Shown: positions 1 through 6,757 of the stretch, piece after piece
How the letters are laid out: each line of letters starts with the position of its first letter
Position numbering within the stretch: the stretch's first letter is position 1
Source of the DNA: Gammaproteobacteria bacterium
GTDB lineage: Bacteria > Pseudomonadota > Gammaproteobacteria > JAURND01
Direction: 5' to 3'
Assembly: GCA_035546635.1 (NCBI GenBank)
Contig: DASZWJ010000028.1
Span: forward strand, 248,001-312,000
DNA length: 64,000 nucleotides
Notes under the pieces: generated by a model
Databases searched by the model: none
What the model was told of the DNA's origin: nothing
What the model saw: only the letters and a program-made list of their open reading frames with translations
Made by a program: the position numbers and the translations under genes

Positions 1-2
1 AA

Positions 3-968
3 GCTTATGGTGGAAGTGATGCAGGCGCAGTCAGCTATGGCCTGGTTTGCCAGGAATTGGAGCGTGGTGATAGTGGTTTGCGTAGTTTTGTCTCTGTGCA
101 AAGTTCTTTGTGTATGTATCCCATTTTCCAATTTGGTTCTGAAGAACAAAAGAAACGCTTTTTGCCTGCTATGGCACGCGGTGAAATCATTGGGTGTTTT
201 GGATTAACGGAACCTGATGCGGGTTCAGATCCTGCTAGTATGAAAACCTGGGCTAAAAAAGTAGCCGGCGGTTTTCGCATCAGCGGCAGTAAAATGTGGA
301 TTACCAATGCGCCAATTGCCGATATTGCTATTGTTTGGGCGCAGACTGATGAAGGTGTGCGTGGATTTATTGTGGAAAAAGAAATGCAAGGTTTGCAACG
401 GATTGAAATCAAGAAAAAGCTTTCTTTGCGCGTTTCTTCAACAGGTGAGTTGGTCATGGATGATTGCTTTGTTCCTGATGCTAATTTGCTGCCTGGAACT
501 GAACGCGGTCTAGGTGCGGCTTTGAGCTGTCTGACCCAGGCACGTTATGGCATAGCTTGGGGGGTTATGGGGGCAGCGTTAGCATGTTTTGATGCCGCGT
601 TAGCGTACACCAAGGAGCGGCAGCAATTTAATAAGCCAGTGGCTTCTTTTCAATTGGTGCAGAAAGATTTGGCGACTATGTACTCTGAAATTGTAAAAAT
701 GCAGGCTTTGAATTTGCGTGTGGGGCGTTTAAAAGAAGAGAATAAACTGAATCCTGCTTTGGTATCGCTAGCTAAAATGAATGGTTGTCAAGCCGCATTA
801 CTGATTGCGCGTATGGCGCGTAATTTATTAGGGGCTAATGGCATCAGTTTAGAGTATCCGGTTATTCGACATATGGTTAATTTAGAAGCGGTATTTACCT
901 ATGAGGGTACGGACAATATTCACCATTTAATTCTAGGTAAATATATTACTGGTTTAAATGCATTTTAG
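3..968 (+). CDS. gcdH: Glutaryl-CoA dehydrogenase, 5'-truncated by window edge
   Basis: Acyl-CoA dehydrogenase family flavoenzyme that oxidises and decarboxylates glutaryl-CoA to crotonyl-CoA in lysine/tryptophan catabolism. The frame is open from base 3 with no start codon, so the gene begins upstream of the window; a TTG at 57 lies inside conserved sequence and is not the start. Visible hallmarks are an AYGG segment at the edge, SVQSSL, the FAD/substrate-loop motif LTEPDAGSDP, KMWITNA, and near the C-terminus YEGTDNIH, whose Glu (codon 903-905) matches the catalytic base of the family. The ending LGKYITGLNAF is typical of glutaryl-CoA dehydrogenases rather than other acyl-CoA dehydrogenases. 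ribD starts 9 bp downstream. Family is secure; substrate is inferred from the C-terminal motif. Confidence 0.88.
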   Translation, partial: AYGGSDAGAVSYGLVCQELERGDSGLRSFVSVQSSLCMYPIFQFGSEEQKKRFLPAMARGEIIGCFGLTEPDAGSDPASMKTWAKKVAGGFRISGSKMWITNAPIADIAIVWAQTDEGVRGFIVEKEMQGLQRIEIKKKLSLRVSSTGELVMDDCFVPDANLLPGTERGLGAALSCLTQARYGIAWGVMGAALACFDAALAYTKERQQFNKPVASFQLVQKDLATMYSEIVKMQALNLRVGRLKEENKLNPALVSLAKMNGCQAALLIARMARNLLGANGISLEYPVIRHMVNLEAVFTYEGTDNIHHLILGKYITGLNAF

Positions 969-977
969 TCTCGATAT

Positions 978-2081
978 ATGTCAAAGATTTCCCATGAACA
1001 TTATTTATTAATGGCTTTAGCGGAAGCTAAACAGCGTAGAGGATTTTGCGCGCCTAATCCGGCTGTGGGCGCAGTCGTAGTCAAAGACGGAATTGTATTG
1101 GCTATGGGTTTTCATTGGGCAGCAGGCTTTGCGCATGCCGAGGTAGATGCCCTAAATAAGCTCAGCTTAGAAGAAAGTTGTGGAGCGACAGTTTATGTTA
1201 CTCTGGAACCTTGCTGTCATCAGGGTAGAACGCCACCTTGTACCCAGCTTTTAATTGAGCGGAAGGTGGCTGCTGTTTATTATGGTTATCAGGATCCTAA
1301 TCCTTTAGTAGCCAGTCAAGGAGAGCAGCAATTACGTATGGCTGGTATTTTTTGTCAGCATTTACCTGTTCAGGAAATCAATGCATTTTATCAAAGCTAT
1401 GATTATTGGACTCGCACTAAGCTACCTTTTGTAACGGCTAAATTGGCATTGAGCTTAGATGGTAAAATTGCTGGAGCCCATGGTCAACCTGTCAGTATTA
1501 CCGGTCTTGAAGCACAAAAATTTACTCACCAAGGGCGTAGGAACTCTGATGCAATTTTGACCACTTCTAATACCATTATTCATGACGATCCACAGCTCAA
1601 TGTGCGAATTAAACCGCAGCCTGAAGCTAAGCCAGTTTATATTTTAGATACACATCTTAAACTCCCATTGTCTGCCAAGATATTGACTACAGCAGTGTCA
1701 GTAACGGTTTTTCATCAGTCTGAAATTGATAGTCAACGTCTGTTAGCGCTAGAAGCTTGCGGGGTGCGCTGCGTGCCTATTCCCACAAAAAATGCTAAAC
1801 TGCCTTTAGTTGCGATCTTACGCCAGATTGGTGCAGATGGTGTACATGATTTATGGGTAGAAGCGGGTGGAATTTGTTTTCAGGCGTTATTGGCGGAAGA
1901 TTTGATTCATAGGGCTTATATTTATATTGGTCTTAAATGGTTGGGTGAGTCAGCCCAGGCGGCGTTTTTAGGGCAGATAAATCTTATGCAATCTGCTACT
2001 AAAGTCGCATGGCGGGCTTTAGGCAGTGATGGGTTGTGTGAATTGGAGTTTGTTGGATCAAGCCTTAAACATTCACTGTAA
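978..2081 (+). CDS. ribD: Bifunctional riboflavin deaminase/reductase RibD
   Basis: 367 residues, the usual length for the two-domain enzyme catalysing the deamination and reduction of the pyrimidine intermediate in riboflavin synthesis. The N-terminal cytidine-deaminase-like domain (about 1-145) has the zinc signature H53-A-E55 and PCCHQGRTPPC with C79 and C88; E55 is the proton shuttle. The C-terminal reductase domain (about 148-360) begins at PFVTAKLALSLDGKIA. The ATG at 978 gives an N-terminus aligned with the family. ribH follows 125 bp downstream, separated by a palindromic repeat, whereas many gammaproteobacteria place ribE and ribBA between them. Those two are not in this window. Confidence 0.96.
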   Translation: MSKISHEHYLLMALAEAKQRRGFCAPNPAVGAVVVKDGIVLAMGFHWAAGFAHAEVDALNKLSLEESCGATVYVTLEPCCHQGRTPPCTQLLIERKVAAVYYGYQDPNPLVASQGEQQLRMAGIFCQHLPVQEINAFYQSYDYWTRTKLPFVTAKLALSLDGKIAGAHGQPVSITGLEAQKFTHQGRRNSDAILTTSNTIIHDDPQLNVRIKPQPEAKPVYILDTHLKLPLSAKILTTAVSVTVFHQSEIDSQRLLALEACGVRCVPIPTKNAKLPLVAILRQIGADGVHDLWVEAGGICFQALLAEDLIHRAYIYIGLKWLGESAQAAFLGQINLMQSATKVAWRALGSDGLCELEFVGSSLKHSL

Positions 2082-2085
2082 AGCT

Positions 2086-2169
2086 CATCCTGAGCCTTGG
2101 CTGTCATCCTGAGCGTAAGCGAAGGATGACAGCCAATGCTTAGGATGACAGCCAAAGCCCAGGATGACC
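2086..2169. repeat. CATCCTGAGCG-family palindromic repeat cluster
   Basis: The ribD-ribH gap is filled by a REP-like array. A perfect 12-bp inverted repeat (2099-2110 with 2123-2134, GGCTGTCATCCT/AGGATGACAGCC) is flanked by partial copies of TCATCCTGAGC (2086-2096) and of AGGATGACAGCC (2142-2153 and 2161-2168). The same core recurs at 3732-3759 and 50824-50921. It could act as an mRNA-stabilising or attenuating stem-loop inside the rib transcript. No transposase is nearby. Confidence 0.8.
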
Positions 2170-2206
2170 CCTGGGAAGCAAAATTCCTTCGGAGAAACTA
2201 AATCTT

Positions 2207-2665
2207 ATGCCTGTTATTACAGAAAAACCTTTAACATCTCCAGCGCGTCTTGCCCTTGTTGTCAGCCGTTTTAACGAAGAAATAACCAGTAAGTTATTAG
2301 CAGGCGCAGAACAACGCCTAGAAGCGTATGCTGGGACTGAAGCGACCGTAGTGTGGGTTCCAGGCGCAATTGAGATACCGCTATTAGCTCAGCGACTGGC
2401 TAAAAGTGGCAACTATGATGCGATTATTGCTTTAGGGGCGGTGATCCGCGGTGAAACGAGTCATTATGATTATGTGTGTCAGCAAGTTAGTGATGGCTGT
2501 CAAAAAGTGGCGCTGGACTCTAATATACCTGTTATTTTTGGCGTATTAACTACGGATGATGAGGTGCAGGCGCTAGCTAGGGTTGGAGGTAATCATGGTC
2601 ATAAAGGTGTTGAAGCGGTAGATGTGGCTTTTGCGATGATTTCAGTATTGAGGCAATTAATTTAA
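2207..2665 (+). CDS. ribH: 6,7-dimethyl-8-ribityllumazine synthase
   Basis: 152 residues, standard size for lumazine synthase, which condenses the ribitylaminopyrimidine with dihydroxybutanone phosphate in the penultimate riboflavin step and usually assembles into a pentamer or icosahedral shell. Conserved stretches are SRFNEEI near the N-terminus, VPGAIEIPL, ALGAVIRGETSHYDYV, PVIFGVLTT and the C-terminal NHGHKGVEA. The start is ATG at 2207 with GGAG at 2191-2194. Its stop overlaps the next ATG by one base (TAATG), implying translational coupling to the permease gene. Confidence 0.96.
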   Translation: MPVITEKPLTSPARLALVVSRFNEEITSKLLAGAEQRLEAYAGTEATVVWVPGAIEIPLLAQRLAKSGNYDAIIALGAVIRGETSHYDYVCQQVSDGCQKVALDSNIPVIFGVLTTDDEVQALARVGGNHGHKGVEAVDVAFAMISVLRQLI

Positions 2666-3738
2666 TGCAAGCATTAACACAATGGTTTCAGCGACGTTTT
2701 ATTGGTACTGAATTAGGTAGTCTGGTTTTGATTCTTTTGGTCATCATTTTGCTTTTTTGGTGGCTGGGTAAGTTTCTTGCGCCAGTTTTGATTAGTATAG
2801 TGATCGCCTATTTGCTGGATGGACTGGTTAGAAAATTACAGCGTTGGAAATTCCCCTATTTTTTAGCAGTTAATTTGGTGTTTTTGCTTTTTTTGGGTTC
2901 ATTGATTCTGGGGCTTTTGGTGTTGCTGCCGTTGATATGGGACCAGTCAGCTAATTTGTTGAATGAGCTGCCGGTGAAAGTGAAACAGATAGAGGTTTTT
3001 GTTACTGATCTAGCTCAGCGTTATCCTTCTTATATTTCCAAGGCGGAAATTCAAAAATGGATAGCGAGTTTTCAGTCTGATTTTGCCAGGGTGGGTAAAG
3101 TCGCTTTAACTATCTCCATTAGTACTATTTCTAATGTTGTCATGTTAGTCATTTACTTAGTGCTAGTACCCTTGATGGTTTATTTTTTTATGAAAGACCG
3201 TGATGCGATACTGAGATGGTTAACTTTATTTTTACCTAAAAAGCGACAACTAACCAATGAAGTATGGCAAGAAGTGAACCAGCAGATTGGCAATTATATC
3301 CGTGCTAAAATTTTGGAAATTATTATTGTTGCTATCGCCGCGACAATTGCATTTTTATTTCTGGGATTAAATTATGCAGTATTGTTAGGCTTTCTAGTGG
3401 GTTTATCGGTGTTAATCCCTTATGTGGGTGTTATTATCGTGACTGTTCCGGTGGTTGTGGTTGGTTATCTGCAGTGGGGATTTCATGCCGATTTTGTTTA
3501 TCTGGTGATTGTTTATTCGGTGCTGATGATTGTGGATGGGAATATCTTAACACCGCTTCTGTTCTCTGAAACCTTAAAATTGCATCCGGCTGCGGTGATT
3601 ATCGCAATTCTTATTTTTGGTAATTTATGGGGATTTTGGGGGATATTTTTTGCAATTCCTCTGGCTTCGGTATGTAAGGCGCTTATGAACGCGTGGTTGC
3701 AGCACGGAAATCTTCCTGCTGCTAAGCTGCCATCCTGA
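2665..3738 (+). CDS. PerM / AI-2E family transporter (UPF0118 permease)
   Basis: 357-residue inner-membrane protein of the AI-2E/PerM family. Hydrophobic segments appear at about 17-70, then a soluble helical stretch (about 90-150), then five or so further segments from about 155 to 340, the family's usual layout with a LVPLMVYFFMKD segment near the middle. Substrates vary in the family (quorum signals, ions, unknown), so none is assigned. It is coupled to ribH by TAATG; a flavin role is possible from context only. The last codons and TGA stop (3736-3738) lie in the palindrome at 3732-3759. Confidence 0.85.
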   Translation: MQALTQWFQRRFIGTELGSLVLILLVIILLFWWLGKFLAPVLISIVIAYLLDGLVRKLQRWKFPYFLAVNLVFLLFLGSLILGLLVLLPLIWDQSANLLNELPVKVKQIEVFVTDLAQRYPSYISKAEIQKWIASFQSDFARVGKVALTISISTISNVVMLVIYLVLVPLMVYFFMKDRDAILRWLTLFLPKKRQLTNEVWQEVNQQIGNYIRAKILEIIIVAIAATIAFLFLGLNYAVLLGFLVGLSVLIPYVGVIIVTVPVVVVGYLQWGFHADFVYLVIVYSVLMIVDGNILTPLLFSETLKLHPAAVIIAILIFGNLWGFWGIFFAIPLASVCKALMNAWLQHGNLPAAKLPS

Positions 3739-3780
3739 GCGCAGCGGTGCGCTCAGGATGACCTCGTGCGGGACGAGGTC
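3732..3780. terminator. Double stem-loop shared by convergent genes
   Basis: Perfect 12-bp arms 3732-3743 and 3748-3759 with a GCGG loop, immediately followed by a second hairpin (3760-3767 with 3773-3780) and then ATTTTCC. The TGA stop of the permease (3736-3738) and the TGA stop of the minus-strand regulator (3755-3753) are the symmetric CTGA/TCAG bases of the first stem, so one palindrome ends both convergent genes. It belongs to the CATCCTGAGCG family; the T-run is weak, so rho-independent termination is an inference. Confidence 0.7.
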
Positions 3781-4412
3781 ATTTTCCTTCTGATTTCAAT
3801 AACAACACCAAGGATTTTAATGCGATTGGTAAATTGGATAATGGGGTAATTAGGATTAAAAGCTTTTAAAATCTGCTCATCTCCATCTCTTAGCAATTGT
3901 CGCACTTTGACGGATTGTTTGATTTTAATGAGAACGATATCACCAAAGGAGGGAGTAGCATTTTTGTCAATAATAATTATATCGCCAGGGCAGATGCTGG
4001 CAGCAACGTTCATAGGAGACATCATGGCATCTCCTGTCATTTCGGAACAAAAGAGACCAGTTGTGTCTACTCTGTTTTCTTCACTGACCGTAGAAATCAT
4101 GGTGTTCAGTGTTCCTGTGTTCCCTGAGTACCATTCATGAATTTTATCTGGTTCAACAAATGGTAGCTGTTTGATTGGTACTGTCGGTTTAGCTTCTTCA
4201 TCATGCATTATGTCCAGCCAACCTTTTGGCTTTCCGGCAGCTAATTCCAGTTTCCTGGCAAGTTTATGACCGACACTCCCTTTAGCTTTTTTGCTCAATA
4301 TTTGGCTAATGTAAGCCGGACTCGTGTTGGCAGCATATGCCAAAGAGGCAGCCGTTTTGGACTCCTTAAGGAGTTTATGTAGATTGATTAGCCTGATTTC
4401 TTTATTTTCCAT
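3753..4412 (-). CDS. XRE/S24-type (LexA/CI-like) transcriptional regulator lacking the catalytic Ser
   Basis: 219 residues. An N-terminal helix-turn-helix (about 8-60, LAYAANTSPAYISQILSKK) precedes an S24 peptidase-like domain (about 80-210). The usual Ser in GDSM is replaced by Ala in TGDAMMSP (A129), while a Lys near the expected general-base position (K169, SVKVRQL) remains, so RecA-stimulated self-cleavage is doubtful. The C-terminal eight or so residues are encoded by the palindromic repeat at 3732-3780. No Shine-Dalgarno is obvious before ATG 4412, and a TATAAT sits only 1 bp upstream (4419-4414), so the true promoter or start is uncertain. AT-rich inverted repeats lie just upstream and are candidate operators. 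No phage genes are adjacent. Confidence 0.82.
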   Translation of the reverse strand: MENKEIRLINLHKLLKESKTAASLAYAANTSPAYISQILSKKAKGSVGHKLARKLELAAGKPKGWLDIMHDEEAKPTVPIKQLPFVEPDKIHEWYSGNTGTLNTMISTVSEENRVDTTGLFCSEMTGDAMMSPMNVAASICPGDIIIIDKNATPSFGDIVLIKIKQSVKVRQLLRDGDEQILKAFNPNYPIIQFTNRIKILGVVIEIRRKMTSSRTRSS

Positions 4413-4460
4413 GATTATAGCATTAAATAAGTAATCAGTGGTAGTGTAAATACCTAAAAA

Positions 4461-4502
4461 ACTAAATTTATCAATAAAAAATTTAGTAAAAAGCTAAATT
4501 TT
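4461..4502. promoter_or_regulatory. Triple CTAAATTT half-site array (candidate operator)
   Basis: Upstream of the regulator, CTAAATTT occurs at 4462-4469, as its complement AAATTTAG at 4479-4486, and again at 4494-4501. The first pair extends to a perfect 9-bp inverted repeat (4461-4469/4479-4487), and the second pair forms another. This layout suits binding by a dimeric HTH repressor, most simply the neighbouring regulator. The rest of the 4413-4750 gap holds a TAGT-N6-ACTA motif (4528-4541), a GGGTA/TACCC inverted repeat (4624-4639) and the stem-loop near 4720, with no ORF. The operator role is inference. Confidence 0.5.
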
Positions 4503-4719
4503 CTTGTATACTGTTAAAATTAGGCTAGTAAAAAAACTAATGTTTTTGCTGGATGTTTAGTGTTGAAGAAAATAGCAAGGCGTAATCTGTTAATAATTAA
4601 AGCAGTTTTCTCCGTGAAAAGAAGGGTAAAATAATACCCAGCATTTTGGTTAGCTGACATAACAAAATAGTGTGTAATTTATGTTCAGAAAAACCTTATC
4701 CAATTATTTTTCGTAGAAC

Positions 4720-4739
4720 TATAGCTTTTTTGAGCTATA
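4720..4739 (-). terminator. Possible stem-loop downstream of cyclase gene
   Basis: A 7-bp inverted repeat (4720-4726 TATAGCT with 4733-4739 AGCTATA, 6-nt T-rich loop) lies 11 bp past the cyclase stop. The stem is AT-rich and no clear U-run follows on the minus strand, so it is a weak terminator candidate. Confidence 0.35.
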
Positions 4740-4750
4740 TTATACAACCA

Positions 4751-6748
4751 TTATCTTTCGTGTTGTGAAGTTTCAGCTCTTTCAGTATTTGATTGCTGGT
4801 AAGGGTTGGCTGCATTGTCATAGTCTCCCACCTTTTCTGCTATTAATTCGTAAATATTGAGCGTGTGTGTCCCTCCTTTGACGCTGGTTTTTCCTAATGA
4901 TCGGAAGATAAATTTATGTTGGCTGTGAATATAAATATGCTCGCTGACAATAATAGAGGTGTTATATTGTTTGTTTAGCATTTCTAAGTGGGAGGCTAAG
5001 TTCACTACATCGCCGACAGCCGTATAATTCATGCGCTCAAGCGAACCCAGATTACCAATCAAAGTATTGCCAGTATCGAGTCCCATGCGGGTGTTAAATA
5101 CCGGTTTTTTTTGCATCTGCCAAAATTTATTTAATTCCAGAACTTTCTTTTGACAAGCTAAAGCAGCCCGACAGGCATTAATAATATGCTCAGGATCTGT
5201 TGCCGGCGCACCCCAAATGGCCATTAGTCCATCCCCTGTATATTTATCTATCGTCCCAAATTCGGATTTGATGGTTTCAGTTAAAATTTTAAAATATAGA
5301 GCTAGCAAAGAGGTCAATTCTTCAGGAGATATTTTTTCTGAGATGCTGGAGAAGCCGGTGATATCAGTAAATAAAACCGTTAATTCGCGACGCTCAAATC
5401 CCAGTGTTGCTATTTCTCCCCGGGTGATGAGTTGTGCTACCAACTCTTTTGGCACATAGGCGCTAAATGATTTTAAGCTGGTGCGCATCGCATTGAGCGC
5501 ATTAATCATGGTTTGATTTTCAGTGATATGAGTTTTGAAATAGGCTTTATGCTCTAGTTGCAAATCTTTAATTTTATCCATTTCTTTCGCTAGATAGACA
5601 ATAGGTTTTGAGATATTGCGCGAAACAATAATGATTAAAATAATACCTATGGTCAGCACCATCAAAGAAAATAATAAGGCAAAGGTTTTGGCTTTTTTCA
5701 CTGGATTCATAAAATCATCCAGGGGCGCCAACAATCCTATAGTCCATGATTTATTATCCTGATAAGAAAAATCTTTCAGGTAGGCTAGATAGTTAATACC
5801 CTGATATGAGAATAAAAAAGTGTTCTGTTTATGATCTAAAAAATATTGATAGGCTGATGAAATAGGTGAATTTTTAATGTCGCGAATATTTAGTAACTGT
5901 GTATTATTTTTTTCATCCTCTATGGCATTGAAGTTAGAATAAGCAATTAATTCGTTTTTGTTCGTCACTATGAAGCTAATGGCATTTTTAACCAGCTTTC
6001 TCTCCTTAAGAAAATTGGATAAAGCATCAATGTCGAAATCTGTTGCAATGACACCGGCTAAGCGTTTATTTTGGTCATATACACTATAAGATACAGTCAG
6101 TCCAAGTGTTGATGAGCTATAAAATCGGTAAACTTCCAACCAATATTTGCTGGCAGCATTTTGTGCGCCAAGATACCAAGGGCGGTTATAAGGGTTATAA
6201 TTGTCTGCAGCATTTAAATTGTTCGTGCCAACAATATTTCCATCGGCATCTTTATAAATCCAAGAGCCAGTGATAGTGCTTGTTGTTTTGTTATCAATGG
6301 GTCTATTTAGTAAATAAGTAATAAACTTAGTATTGGGTGGTTTGTTTTGAATTTCTGGACGCGAGTAGGGTTTATTAGTGGCGCGAATTTCATTAACAAA
6401 GTTTCCTTGATTGTCCACCATATAAATTGCGCTCATATAGGGATAGGCGCGTAATACCCCTTCCATAAAGGTAGTTAAGTATTGTTTGTTTTTAAAGCTC
6501 AATGTGCCATTGTGGAAGAGGTGAGCTACCAATTCGGTAACTTGAGCAGGTTTAATGTAATCGTTGATTTCACTGGCAATGATATCCCCATTTTGCTGGA
6601 CGATTTTTTTTGAAAAAGTAAGACTATGCTGATATTGAGTATATTGCATATAACCAATGATGACACCGGCAGTAATCACAAATAGCGTGACGAACACAAT
6701 GAGAATATCTACATAGAGGCGACGGGTTTTTTTGATAAAATTTAACAT
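4751..6748 (-). CDS. Membrane class III nucleotide cyclase with extracytoplasmic Cache sensor
   Basis: 665 residues. TM1 is at about 15-36, a periplasmic Cache-like domain spans about 40-345 (NRPWYLGA near 188 is typical of dCache), TM2 is at about 355-377, then a HAMP-like linker and a class III cyclase domain (about 450-635). Metal-binding aspartates D462 (TDITGF) and D506 (YTGDGL) are present. K502 with T576 fits the class IIIb adenylate pattern, and N583 is present. The transition-state Arg expected in VNLASRLE is His (H587, VNLASHLE), so activity may be reduced or altered. The gene starts 9 bp after the cyclic-nucleotide-binding patatin gene ends, suggesting that the cyclase product controls that protein. 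A signal-responsive cAMP synthase is the best reading; a cGMP or other cyclic nucleotide product is not excluded. Confidence 0.9.
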   Translation of the reverse strand: MLNFIKKTRRLYVDILIVFVTLFVITAGVIIGYMQYTQYQHSLTFSKKIVQQNGDIIASEINDYIKPAQVTELVAHLFHNGTLSFKNKQYLTTFMEGVLRAYPYMSAIYMVDNQGNFVNEIRATNKPYSRPEIQNKPPNTKFITYLLNRPIDNKTTSTITGSWIYKDADGNIVGTNNLNAADNYNPYNRPWYLGAQNAASKYWLEVYRFYSSSTLGLTVSYSVYDQNKRLAGVIATDFDIDALSNFLKERKLVKNAISFIVTNKNELIAYSNFNAIEDEKNNTQLLNIRDIKNSPISSAYQYFLDHKQNTFLFSYQGINYLAYLKDFSYQDNKSWTIGLLAPLDDFMNPVKKAKTFALLFSLMVLTIGIILIIIVSRNISKPIVYLAKEMDKIKDLQLEHKAYFKTHITENQTMINALNAMRTSLKSFSAYVPKELVAQLITRGEIATLGFERRELTVLFTDITGFSSISEKISPEELTSLLALYFKILTETIKSEFGTIDKYTGDGLMAIWGAPATDPEHIINACRAALACQKKVLELNKFWQMQKKPVFNTRMGLDTGNTLIGNLGSLERMNYTAVGDVVNLASHLEMLNKQYNTSIIVSEHIYIHSQHKFIFRSLGKTSVKGGTHTLNIYELIAEKVGDYDNAANPYQQSNTERAETSQHER

Positions 6749-6757
6749 GGATTATCT

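Noticed and set aside
57-968. TTG at 57 as the start of the acyl-CoA dehydrogenase
   Set aside because: The frame stays open to base 3 and the upstream codons encode conserved family sequence, so the gene begins outside the window.
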